DNA of 64,000 nt from Planctomycetales bacterium (GTDB lineage Bacteria; Planctomycetota; Planctomycetia; Planctomycetales; Planctomycetaceae): NCBI GenBank assembly GCA_028285345.1, contig JANQPT010000017.1, forward strand, positions 186,001 through 250,000, in the 5' to 3' direction. Positions 18,944 to 27,213 of the stretch are shown here, in pieces. The notes below the pieces were generated by a model that made no database searches, was not told the origin of the DNA, and was given only the letters and a program-made list of their open reading frames with translations. A program made the translations under genes and the position numbers. Numbering within the stretch: the first letter of the stretch is position 1; every line of letters starts with the position of its first letter.

Positions 18944-19511
18944 CGTGTGCTTACCTTCTGGCAATAGATTAAAACCGCGCGCAATGCGACCCGCTGTCTC
19001 ACTTAGAAGTATCGGCTGTAACAGCTCTTCCGATTGAATCGGTTTTGCGGGAAGCTGTCGGCGATCCCATCTCGCAGGCCCCTTCGCGGGTGGCACCGAT
19101 TCCTATCGGTGTGCCGCAGGCACAAGAGGCCGCAATTTGATCGTTCGCAATCTGCTGCTGCCGCAATCTGATTCAGCGCTGAAATTGCGGCCTCTTGCAG
19201 GCTTCGCCTGCCCCGATTGCTCCGCAGAGGCCGTCCGGGAATTGGGAGGGCGAAGCTCCTGCTGAGCCGCATTTTTGAAAACGTGTTCCGCTCGGCAGGA
19301 GCCTAGCCCTCGAAAAACACGCTTTATTTGGTGATTTGAATTCCCGGACGGCCTCTGCTCCGCAATCGCGGCCACCCCTCCAGCGATCGTTTCGTTCCAT
19401 GCAGGAGCGCTGTCAGGCCGGTTTGACCGGCCGCGTACGGATTTGGACTGCCGGTTTCGGCCGGTGGAACCGGCCCTACACTATCGTCGCGGAGCCGGGA
19501 CGATCACTCGC
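18944..19511. other. Gene-free region built of palindromes
   Basis: About 570 bases between the epimerase and xerC genes with no credible gene. Most of it consists of the palindromic repeats listed separately at 19092-19475. Confidence 0.6.
19092..19475. repeat. Cluster of nested REP-like palindromes
   Basis: Several inverted repeats follow one another. 19092-19115 is a small hairpin (GGCACCGAT / ATCGGTGTGCC). 19124-19138 pairs perfectly over 15 bases with 19182-19196 (AAGAGGCCGCAATTT). 19225-19243 pairs perfectly over 19 bases with 19339-19357 (CAGAGGCCGTCCGGGAATT), and encloses a third, imperfect pair (about 19248-19267 against 19291-19310, around GAAGCTCCTGC). 19416-19422/19426-19432 and 19459-19465/19469-19475 are two copies of a GGCCGGT...ACCGGCC hairpin. 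No T-runs follow. This is typical of dispersed extragenic palindromes that have piled into one site. Confidence 0.75.
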
Positions 19512-20429
19512 TCAGGACCGACGATTGCCGGAGGCGTGCGGGTGGGCGAGCTGATACGCCTCGCGGAGCCGTTTGGTGCTGACGTGCGTGTAGATTTGAG
19601 TTGTGGTCAGACTCTTGTGTCCCAGCAATTCTTGGACGCTTCTGAGATCGGCCCCGCCGTCGAGCAGATGTGTCGCAAAACTATGCCGCAGCGTGTGCGG
19701 ACTGGTAATGCGATCCAGGCCGGCATCGCGGAGGTGTTTGTCCAGCATGCGGCCTACGCTGCGCGCGGTCAGCCGGCCGCCGTTCTTATTGAGGAAGATC
19801 GCAAACCTCGCTTCGTCCTTGATCTGCGGGCGTTGGGCGCGGGCTTCTAGCCACCGCGTCAGTGCGGCGGCGGCGTAACTGCCGACCGGGGCGTAGCGTT
19901 CTTTGCGTCCCTTGCCGATCACGCGCAACACGTCCGCTTCGCGGTCCCAATCTTCGAGATCGAGCGACACCAATTCCGCGACCCGCAGTCCGGCGGAATA
20001 GAGCGTCTCTAATATGGCGCGATCCCGCAGACCGTCCCAAGTATTCGCGTCGGGCGTTTCCAATAGCGTCGCCAGTTGCTCCGTCGACAGGAAATGCGGG
20101 AGCCGCTTGCCCGCACGCGGCGTCCGCAAGGCTTTTGCCGGGTTGGACTCGACCCAGCCCTGACGTTGGCAATATCGAAAGAAGCTGCGCAGGCACGCCA
20201 GGCGGCGGGCAATTGTGGAACGCGCATAGTCGCAGTCGTGCAAATATGCGACATAATCTCTCAACGTGCCGGTGTCGATTTGGTCGACTGCAGTTGGGAC
20301 GCCGCCCAGCCGGTCATTGAACGCTTCCAGCAGGCTGTCGAGATCTTCCTGGTAGGACTTGACCGTCAGTTCCGATGCATTTTTTTCGATGCGTAGATAC
20401 CGCAAGAAATCTGCAATCGCATTGTGCAT
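19512..20429 (-). CDS. xerC: Tyrosine recombinase XerC/XerD
   Basis: A 305-residue tyrosine recombinase, probably the chromosome-dimer resolvase acting at dif with a partner recombinase. Seen: an N-terminal SAM-like core-binding domain (to about residue 95) and the catalytic residues in order: Arg in [12 protein letters not shown], Lys in [10 protein letters not shown], HxxR in [15 protein letters not shown], His in LLGHKSL and the nucleophile Tyr in TQIYTHVS. The length is that of housekeeping Xer enzymes, and there are no integrase-type extra domains or att repeats nearby. It starts 13 bases after the small gene upstream. XerC and XerD cannot be firmly told apart here. Confidence 0.92.
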   Translation of the reverse strand: MHNAIADFLRYLRIEKNASELTVKSYQEDLDSLLEAFNDRLGGVPTAVDQIDTGTLRDYVAYLHDCDYARSTIARRLACLRSFFRYCQRQGWVESNPAKALRTPRAGKRLPHFLSTEQLATLLETPDANTWDGLRDRAILETLYSAGLRVAELVSLDLEDWDREADVLRVIGKGRKERYAPVGSYAAAALTRWLEARAQRPQIKDEARFAIFLNKNGGRLTARSVGRMLDKHLRDAGLDRITSPHTLRHSFATHLLDGGADLRSVQELLGHKSLTTTQIYTHVSTKRLREAYQLAHPHASGNRRS

Positions 20430-20442
20430 AGGCTTCGGCGGT

Positions 20443-20670
20443 TTAGCGGTCCAGTTCTTCGAGGGTGTCGGCCTGAGCTTTCGCCTCTCGGGAAAGCCGC
20501 CGGACCTTTTGGCTGAGTACGGCGGCGTCGTACCAGGAGAAACTCAGTTCCCGGTCGCCGGCATATTTGCCCAACGTGCGCAGCAACGTCGCGGCACTCT
20601 CTTCGTCGTAGAGAAACACGTACCGTTCGTTTTCCTTGACCAAGGCCAAGACGTTGACGCCCCGTTGCAT
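20443..20670 (-). CDS. Small conserved-type protein of unknown function upstream of xerC
   Basis: A 75-residue protein, not recognised. It starts [21 protein letters not shown] and ends in a charged, probably helical segment ([14 protein letters not shown]). The ATG at 20670 has GAGGTG six bases upstream; a longer frame reaching 20754 has no such site. It lies between a lipoprotein gene and xerC on the same strand with only 13 bases before xerC, so it is probably co-transcribed. No signal peptide or membrane segment. The tight spacing and clear ribosome-binding site argue for a real gene. Confidence 0.65.
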   Translation of the reverse strand: MQRGVNVLALVKENERYVFLYDEESAATLLRTLGKYAGDRELSFSWYDAAVLSQKVRRLSREAKAQADTLEELDR

Positions 20671-20775
20671 ATCGACACCTCGATGCGGCTCGTGGCTGTT
20701 TACTCTGGTCTCGTCACCGGGCGGATTCAGACAGCCGTCGTCCGTCTGGTACATTATCGGTATCTCACAGCCTGC

Positions 20776-22116
20776 TTATGGATTTTTTCGTGGTTTGAGC
20801 CAGACTTTCGTCTTAAGCGCGCCGCCGTGCAGCGACAGCATATCCACGATCATCACATGGCAGCAGAATTTGATGTAATCATCGGTACGTTGCATGTATC
20901 CTTCCCAGCCGCCGCTACGCTTATCACCCTGTATCTCAACGTAATCGCGCAACAGGCTCACAATTTCCTCCGACTTGCCGTCGAAGATTTTGGTGTACGA
21001 CATCACCGGCTTCGTATGATCCCGCTCGAACTCGACGATGGTTCCCGGCTGATCCAACAGCGCCGGATCGAGCGGAATCGGCTTCAGCTGCGGCGCTGGA
21101 GATTGAATCGTCAATGATGATTCTTCTTCAATCAGAATCTGCTGTTGACGGCGCACATCGATTTGTGGAGCAGGCATGGGAGGAGGTGTCTGACGCGCTT
21201 CCGCATGCACGACTCCCGGTATAACCTGCAGCGGGGCTTGATTCGCGAGATTGATCGTCTGCGGCGACTCGTGAATCTCGACATCCAGCCGGTCTCCCAG
21301 CGGAACCGGCGTTTCAGGATGCAAGAGTTGCACCGGCATGATCGTCACGGGCTCCGTGGCTTGGTTGGCCGTGACTGGTCTCGGGGCGGCCCAACCTCTT
21401 GCGCCGGTAGCGTGAGTGACCGCAGTCGCCGCCGGGGTGTGAGCGCTCACGGGCTGATTGGCGGTTGATGAACCGTTGGACGTGATGCGCGGCGGCAGAG
21501 GTTCAAAGCCCAGCAATGGTTCCGCTTCGTGCTCAAACAGCGGGACGGCGTTCTGTCCGCGAATGATGCTGTTGTTGTCTTTCGTGCGCAGCTTCGGCAG
21601 GTCAAAGTCACATGAGCAATTGCCGTTTTCGTCGATATAGGCATCGTCACAGGGTCCACACGGTTCTTCGTCTGCCGTGATCGTCCAGTTCTTGTTGGAA
21701 TACCAATCAACCTTCATCCCGATTTCAGGCGGGTAGTACGGGTTGTAGGTCGAGATCGCCCCGATGACAATTGCATCAACCTGCAGCAGCTTCGCCAAAC
21801 GCAAGACGTCGGCAGGGTTGCCCAGGTTGAGTTCCGGCGCTCCGTTCAACTTGGCGGCAATGTTGTATTCAATGATCGCCGTCTCCACGACGCCCATCGG
21901 CATCACGTCGTAGCCCTGGATCTTTTGCAGTTCCGTGGAGTATGCCAGTCCGAACGTCCGTCCCAGATCATTGATTTCCGACGGAACCGGGCTCAAATTG
22001 AGAAAGGGAGCCACGGCGATCGTATTCATATTGGGATACGGATTCTCCGCCCGCGGCTGCAGCACGATACAGCCGGAGAGAAACAGCAAAAGTGGCAGTG
22101 CCGCGATCCATCGCAT
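20776..22116 (-). CDS. Lipoprotein of unknown function with CsgG/LpoB-like opening
   Basis: A 446-residue putative lipoprotein: the signal peptide ends in the lipobox LSGC (Cys about residue 16). The next segment, NTIAVAPFLNLSPVPSE, resembles the opening strand of CsgG/LpoB-type outer-membrane-associated domains, and a second match VDAIVIGAISTYNPYYPP near residue 115 supports such a fold. Around residues 152-172 is a small cysteine cluster (EEPCGPC and NCSCDFD). The middle (about 200-340) is low-complexity, Pro/Thr/Gln-rich and probably disordered. The C-terminal part (about 355-446) returns to a folded-looking region. Role unknown; it is oriented like the xerC pair 105 bases downstream. Confidence 0.7.
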   Translation of the reverse strand: MRWIAALPLLLFLSGCIVLQPRAENPYPNMNTIAVAPFLNLSPVPSEINDLGRTFGLAYSTELQKIQGYDVMPMGVVETAIIEYNIAAKLNGAPELNLGNPADVLRLAKLLQVDAIVIGAISTYNPYYPPEIGMKVDWYSNKNWTITADEEPCGPCDDAYIDENGNCSCDFDLPKLRTKDNNSIIRGQNAVPLFEHEAEPLLGFEPLPPRITSNGSSTANQPVSAHTPAATAVTHATGARGWAAPRPVTANQATEPVTIMPVQLLHPETPVPLGDRLDVEIHESPQTINLANQAPLQVIPGVVHAEARQTPPPMPAPQIDVRRQQQILIEEESSLTIQSPAPQLKPIPLDPALLDQPGTIVEFERDHTKPVMSYTKIFDGKSEEIVSLLRDYVEIQGDKRSGGWEGYMQRTDDYIKFCCHVMIVDMLSLHGGALKTKVWLKPRKNP

Positions 22117-22351
22117 GTTTTGAGAGGTTCCGCGCGGGTATGATCTCGAGAATGTCCTTCATTCGCTATCGGCATTTTCGGCAGAATCACTTCAATCGAA
22201 CGACTTTCACCATTTTGCCGAGCTTCAATGGCACGGAACGCGCGTTTGAAACGACTTGCAGTCAGAGGCTGAACTCTTGAACATCAATGCTCGCTGACCG
22301 TTCGGTTCCGGTCGGCGACGAGGGCACTATCAATCTGACGAGGATGCCGCG

Positions 22352-23359
22352 ATGCAGGCCATGGTTCTGTCAGCGAACGCACCCATTGAATCCTCTCCGT
22401 TGAAACTCGAGCAATCGCACGATCCGCAGCCCGGACCGCACGAAGTAAGAATTCGAGTGCGCTGTTGTGCGATTTGTCGGACCGACCTGCACGTCATTGA
22501 AGGTGATTTGCCGCCGCAGCGGCAACCGCTGATCCCCGGCCATCAAGTCGTCGGAGTGGTCGATCAACTCGGACCGGAATGCCGCCGATTGAAGATCGGC
22601 CAGCGTGTCGGCATCGCCTGGCTGCGGAAGACATGCGGAGTTTGCAAATTCTGTACTGCCGGCCGGGAGAACCTGTGCGAGTCATCTCAATTCACCGGCT
22701 ATCATGCAGACGGCGGCTACGCCGAATTTGCCGTCGTACATGAAGATTTCGCCTATGAACTGCCGGACGTTTTTGATGACGTACGGGCAACGCCGCTGTT
22801 GTGTGCGGGCCTCATTGGTTACCGGGCGTTGAAGCGGAGCGAACTGCCACGCGGCGGCACGCTGGCGTTGTATGGATTTGGCTCAAGCGCCCACGTCGTC
22901 ATTCAAATCGCACAACATCGAGGCAGCGAAGTCTATGTCGTGACGCGGGGCGAGAAACACCGGGAACTAGCGCGGCGGATGGGGGCCGCTTGGGTCGGCG
23001 CATCTGCGCAGGACATGCCGGTCAAGGCCGATGCCGCCATCATTTTCGCGCCCGCCGGAGAACTCGTTCCACCGGCGCTGGAGTCGCTGGAAAAAGGGGG
23101 GACACTTGCCTTGGCCGGGATCTACATGACCCCGCTGCCGCAAATGGACTATGAGCGCTACGTGTTCTACGAGCGCAATATCCATTCGGTGACGGCCAAC
23201 ACCCGTGACGATGGGCGCGAACTGCTCGCAGAAGCCGCGCTCGTTCCGATTCGCCCACACATCACAGAGTATCCGTTGCAGGACGCCAATCGCGCTCTAC
23301 AAGACCTCAAAGCGGACAAGATTGATGGGACGGGCGTCTTGATTGTTGACGGGGCATAG
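22352..23359 (+). CDS. Zinc-dependent alcohol dehydrogenase family protein (AdhP-like)
   Basis: A 335-residue medium-chain dehydrogenase. Seen: the catalytic zinc ligands in CAICRTDLHVIEG and PGHQVVGVV, the structural zinc site TCGVCKFCTAGRENLC, and the Rossmann segment LALYGFGSSAHVVIQIA. In the Rossmann loop, GFGSSAH differs slightly from the classic GxGxxG, as is common in the AdhP-like zinc-binding group that oxidises alcohols or reduces aldehydes. The gene stands alone on the plus strand after a divergent lipoprotein. Substrate and NAD/NADP preference are not evident. Confidence 0.9.
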   Translation: MQAMVLSANAPIESSPLKLEQSHDPQPGPHEVRIRVRCCAICRTDLHVIEGDLPPQRQPLIPGHQVVGVVDQLGPECRRLKIGQRVGIAWLRKTCGVCKFCTAGRENLCESSQFTGYHADGGYAEFAVVHEDFAYELPDVFDDVRATPLLCAGLIGYRALKRSELPRGGTLALYGFGSSAHVVIQIAQHRGSEVYVVTRGEKHRELARRMGAAWVGASAQDMPVKADAAIIFAPAGELVPPALESLEKGGTLALAGIYMTPLPQMDYERYVFYERNIHSVTANTRDDGRELLAEAALVPIRPHITEYPLQDANRALQDLKADKIDGTGVLIVDGA

Positions 23360-23530
23360 TCAGCACGGCTTGAGTACTTGAGAATCCGAGGGCAGTCGTA
23401 CCCCATCCTAGATCCATCCTGTGGCGTAGCGGTTGGGTTCATGATTTCTCATATCGCTCGTACGCATTGAGGAGCGTATTCTGCTACGATGATGCACTGA
23501 ATCGCGTCGACTTTTGGAGGAATGAGCATC

Positions 23531-25021
23531 ATGCGAATCGCCTTGGGCGGGATCCTGCACGAGACCAGCACCTGTGTCCAAACCCAGACAACGATCAGAG
23601 ATTTTGAATTCGATCGCGGAATTATTCGAGGCGACGACCTGCTACAGCGATTTCGAGGTACGAATGTCTGTACGGGAGGATTTATCGACGGCGCCGATGA
23701 AGTCGGCTTCGAACCGGTCCCTTTGTTGCGGGCCGCTGCTTTTCCCGGCGGACTGATTGTTCGGGAAGACTATGAGGCCATCAAGCAAGAGCTGCTGGAC
23801 CGATTGGCGGCCGCCGAAACCGAAGGCGGCCCGGTTGACGGCGTGCTGCTTGATTTGCACGGCGCAATGGTCGTCGATGGGATCGACGACGGCGACGGCG
23901 ACGTGATCGCCGCGATCCGGTCGGCGATCGGCCCTGAGCGGCCGATCGTGGTCACGCAGGATCTGCATGGAAATCATACCCGTCATCGCGTCGACCAATC
24001 GGATGTCCTCGTCGGGTTTGATACTTTCCCGCACGTTGACATGGCCGAACGCGGATTGGAGGCCGCGCAGCTCATAGCGAGAATTGTCCGCGGTGAAATC
24101 CGGCCGGAGATGGCCATTCATCAGCTTCCCATGTTTTGGAGCACTGTTCGTCAAGTTACGGCACATCCTCCGATGAATGCAGTGATCGAGCGGCTGCACG
24201 AAACTGAACAACAGCCGAAGATTCTGACCGCCACTGTATCGACAGGGTTTCCGTGGGCCGACGTTCCTGAAGTCGGGAGTTCTGTGATCGTCGTCACTGA
24301 CGGCGATCAGGAACTTGCCCAGCAGACGGCGGACGAATTCGGCAAGTGGATCTGGGAACGTCGTGAGACCTGGTTCGCCCCTCCGGTCACGGTTCGCGAT
24401 GCACTGGCGGAGGGAGAAAGAATCGGGCGGCATCCGATCATTCTCGCGGACCACACCGACAACACGGGCGGCGGCTCTCCGGGTGACTCGACGGAGGTGC
24501 TCCGCACAATGCTGGAGTTGGAACTTGAAGATGCTCTGCTGCTCTACATGGTTGATCCGGACGTGGCCCGACAGGCCCACGAAGCCGGCGTCGGACAGCG
24601 GATATCGGTCTCGCTGGGCGGCAAATCGGATCCGGTCCAGGGGCCGCCGGTGACCGCCGAAGCGGAAGTCGTTGCCGTTTCAAACGGCGATTTTGCTTAT
24701 GACGGTCCGATGCTGGCGGGACTGACCGGAAACATGGGAACCTCCGCTTGGTTGCGGATCGGCGGGGTGTCGGTCGTGGTCGTCTGTGCACGAGAGCAGC
24801 CGTTCGATACTGCTTTCGCGCGGAGCCTGGGAATCGATTGCCATTCGATGAAATACATTGCGGTGAAATCGGCGGCCCATTTTCGCGCCGCATTTGAACC
24901 GATCGCCGGATCGATTCTGAATGTCGATGCCGCCGGAATTCACACGCATGTCTTCAAGGATCTGCCGTTTCACAAACGGACACGACCGGTGTTTCCCGTC
25001 GAGATCGACGGCAAAGGCTAA
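23531..25021 (+). CDS. M81 family metallopeptidase (MlrC-like)
   Basis: A 496-residue protein of the MlrC family, named after a zinc peptidase that takes part in microcystin breakdown; members in other bacteria act on unknown small peptides or related amides. Seen: the N-terminal RIALGGILHETSTC motif, LDLHGAMVVDGIDDGDGDVI, VTQDLHGNHT, GFDTFPHVDMAERG with metal-ligand His and Asp residues, and the C-terminal ADHTDNTGGGSPGDSTEVL motif. The ATG at 23531 is preferred since GGAGG ends ten bases before it; an ATG at 23522 is in frame but touches that site. It precedes an MFS gene by 63 bases, which may import its substrate. Confidence 0.9.
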   Translation: MRIALGGILHETSTCVQTQTTIRDFEFDRGIIRGDDLLQRFRGTNVCTGGFIDGADEVGFEPVPLLRAAAFPGGLIVREDYEAIKQELLDRLAAAETEGGPVDGVLLDLHGAMVVDGIDDGDGDVIAAIRSAIGPERPIVVTQDLHGNHTRHRVDQSDVLVGFDTFPHVDMAERGLEAAQLIARIVRGEIRPEMAIHQLPMFWSTVRQVTAHPPMNAVIERLHETEQQPKILTATVSTGFPWADVPEVGSSVIVVTDGDQELAQQTADEFGKWIWERRETWFAPPVTVRDALAEGERIGRHPIILADHTDNTGGGSPGDSTEVLRTMLELELEDALLLYMVDPDVARQAHEAGVGQRISVSLGGKSDPVQGPPVTAEAEVVAVSNGDFAYDGPMLAGLTGNMGTSAWLRIGGVSVVVVCAREQPFDTAFARSLGIDCHSMKYIAVKSAAHFRAAFEPIAGSILNVDAAGIHTHVFKDLPFHKRTRPVFPVEIDGKG

Positions 25022-25084
25022 GCGGAATTCCGGATGAGTCTCCAACGATTTTCGACCGATTGATCAACAGCGAGGCAGATCTGG

Positions 25085-26980
25085 ATGTCGCATGCAGGCG
25101 AACAGAGTGATCGAGCAGAGCCCGGCGCCGCAATCCGGCCGACCAAAGTGCGATACTTCGTCGTCATGATCGCAACGGTGGCGGCGGTCATTCTGTACCT
25201 GGATCGCTTCTGCGTGAGCTTTGCCGCGGATTACATCAAGGAAGACTTGCAGCTCACCCAGTCTCAGATCGGTTGGTTCTTCAGCGCGTTCTTTTTCTCG
25301 TATGCGCTGGCGCAGGTCCCGTCCGGTTGGCTCAGCGACCGCTACGGGGCCCGAATCATGTTTGCGATTTATATTCTTGCCTGGTCGTTTTTTACGGCGC
25401 TGATCGGCGCGGTGCACAGCTTCGCCATGCTGCTGATCACTCGATTGGCGTGCGGGCTGGGACAAGCGGGAGCCTATCCGACCAGCGCTAGCATGATCAG
25501 CAAATGGGTCCCGTTTCGACGACGTGGGACCGCCAGCGCATGGGTTTCTCTCGGGGGACGTATTGGCGGCGCAATCGCCCCGCTGTTGACCGGTTTTTTG
25601 ATCTTCCAGTTCTCGCAAAACGAAACTTCGGTCGAGTTGAGCAGCGCCGACCTGCTCAACGGGCCGCGACTTTGTGCCAAACTGCACCCCTCAGAGGAGA
25701 AAGATGCAACACGTCCCGGCGATGCCGGAAAATACCTTTGGCCGCGTCTGAGTGCCGACGCACAAACAGCCGTTCGGACTGGTGCGGAACAATTTCGACG
25801 GCCCGAACAGCAGCGTCTGCAGTTGATCACTCAGCAAGAGGACGAATTTCGCGACGACCGCCAAGAACAGATCGAGAGTTTGCAGAAACAGATGGACAAT
25901 TTGCGGCTCAATCGGTCTGACGAAGCCGCGTTGTTGAAAGCACTCAATCAGCTCATTGGTTCTTCGGAACTATACAACGAAAAGGCGTTCGGCTCGACCA
26001 AACTGGCACGCGAAGCGCTCAAGACCTATCAACGGATCAATGCCGGAGAATCGGTTTCCGAAGCCGAGCGGCGCCGCTTTCACCGACTGCTGCTGGAAGC
26101 GGCCTTTCCGGATGAAGTCTCCAAGATCTATGTGAGCGGCTGGCGTCCTGTGATGTACGTCTACGGTGCGGCGGGAATTTTCTTAGCAGCGCTGGTGTGG
26201 ATTGTGTATCGCAATCGACCCGAACTGCACCCCTGGTGTAATTCGGCCGAATGTACTCTGATAGCAGCGGGCCGGCCGCCCAACGCGCCCAGCCCACACG
26301 GGAAAGCGGGAAAGATTCCACTGCGGCGATTGCTAAAGAGCGGCAGCATGTGGCTCTCGTGCCTTTCTCAGCTCGGCACAAATATCGGCTGGATTTTCCT
26401 GGTGACGTGGCTGCCGCGCTATTTGTTGTCGCAACATCAAGAGCCCATCTTGCGACGTGGTTTGATGGCGACGATTCCTCTGACCATCGGCATCGCCGGC
26501 GTCTTTTGCGGCGGCTGGCTCACCGATTGGCTGGCGAGCCGACTGGGAGTCCGGTGGGGGCGGCGGTGGCCCATGTCGCTCACACGATTCGGAGCAGCCG
26601 GCGGGTACGCATTGTGCCTGTGGTTATCGACGTTTGGAGCAGAATCACCATTGAACAACGTCTGGATCTACGTCGCTGCGCTCTCTCTGGTCGCTTTCAG
26701 CACTGATTTGGGCCTCCCCGCCGCATGGGCCTTCAACCAGGATGTCGGCGGGCGCTATGTCGGCTCCATCCTCGGTTGGGGCAACATGTGGGGCAACCTG
26801 GGCGCCTCGTTCTCGCCGCTGATTTATAACTTCATTCTGGGTGAGCAACCCGGCCCTGGAGAATGGAACATGATGTTCGCCGTCTGCATGGCGGCATTCA
26901 TTTTCTCCGGCGTCTGCTGTCTGGGAATCGATGCGGCAAAACCGATCGCGCCGCCTGACCGGGATGAAGACGGCGACTAG
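25085..26980 (+). CDS. MFS transporter with large extracytoplasmic insert
   Basis: A 631-residue major facilitator, much longer than the usual ~430. The N-terminal half matches anion/sugar-acid:proton symporters (GudP/ExuT type): LDRFCVSFAADYIKEDLQL, SQIGWFFSAFFFSYALAQVPSG, then helices to about residue 178. Next comes a ~170-residue hydrophilic, helical and coiled-coil-like insert (about 178-347), after which helix 6 (SGWRPVMYVYGAAGIFLAAL) and the second half follow normally. By MFS topology the insert falls in the loop between helices 5 and 6, outside the membrane. The frame is unbroken and composition fits its neighbours. It is probably co-transcribed with the M81 gene upstream. Substrate unknown. 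Confidence 0.88.
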   Translation: MSHAGEQSDRAEPGAAIRPTKVRYFVVMIATVAAVILYLDRFCVSFAADYIKEDLQLTQSQIGWFFSAFFFSYALAQVPSGWLSDRYGARIMFAIYILAWSFFTALIGAVHSFAMLLITRLACGLGQAGAYPTSASMISKWVPFRRRGTASAWVSLGGRIGGAIAPLLTGFLIFQFSQNETSVELSSADLLNGPRLCAKLHPSEEKDATRPGDAGKYLWPRLSADAQTAVRTGAEQFRRPEQQRLQLITQQEDEFRDDRQEQIESLQKQMDNLRLNRSDEAALLKALNQLIGSSELYNEKAFGSTKLAREALKTYQRINAGESVSEAERRRFHRLLLEAAFPDEVSKIYVSGWRPVMYVYGAAGIFLAALVWIVYRNRPELHPWCNSAECTLIAAGRPPNAPSPHGKAGKIPLRRLLKSGSMWLSCLSQLGTNIGWIFLVTWLPRYLLSQHQEPILRRGLMATIPLTIGIAGVFCGGWLTDWLASRLGVRWGRRWPMSLTRFGAAGGYALCLWLSTFGAESPLNNVWIYVAALSLVAFSTDLGLPAAWAFNQDVGGRYVGSILGWGNMWGNLGASFSPLIYNFILGEQPGPGEWNMMFAVCMAAFIFSGVCCLGIDAAKPIAPPDRDEDGD

Positions 26981-27213
26981 CATCGCGATCCTCGCTTCAG
27001 TGCGGTGATGCGAGCCGTCCCACACGCCGCGCACCTGACCCGTTTGTGACGATTGTGCGGGTCTTTGCCCCATCGAACTGCGCAGATGGTCCGAAATGCA
27101 CGCCGTTCCGTATCCAATCCGGGACAACAGGCAGGCGTGTACTATAGTCATTGCAACGACTTGCGCTGCAGACTGGCCCATGTCACATTTATCACAATTC
27201 CTGTCGGTGGAAC

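Noticed and set aside
19512..20429. Integrase of a mobile element
   Set aside because: Length and motifs are those of housekeeping Xer recombinases; no att repeats, tRNA or phage genes are near.
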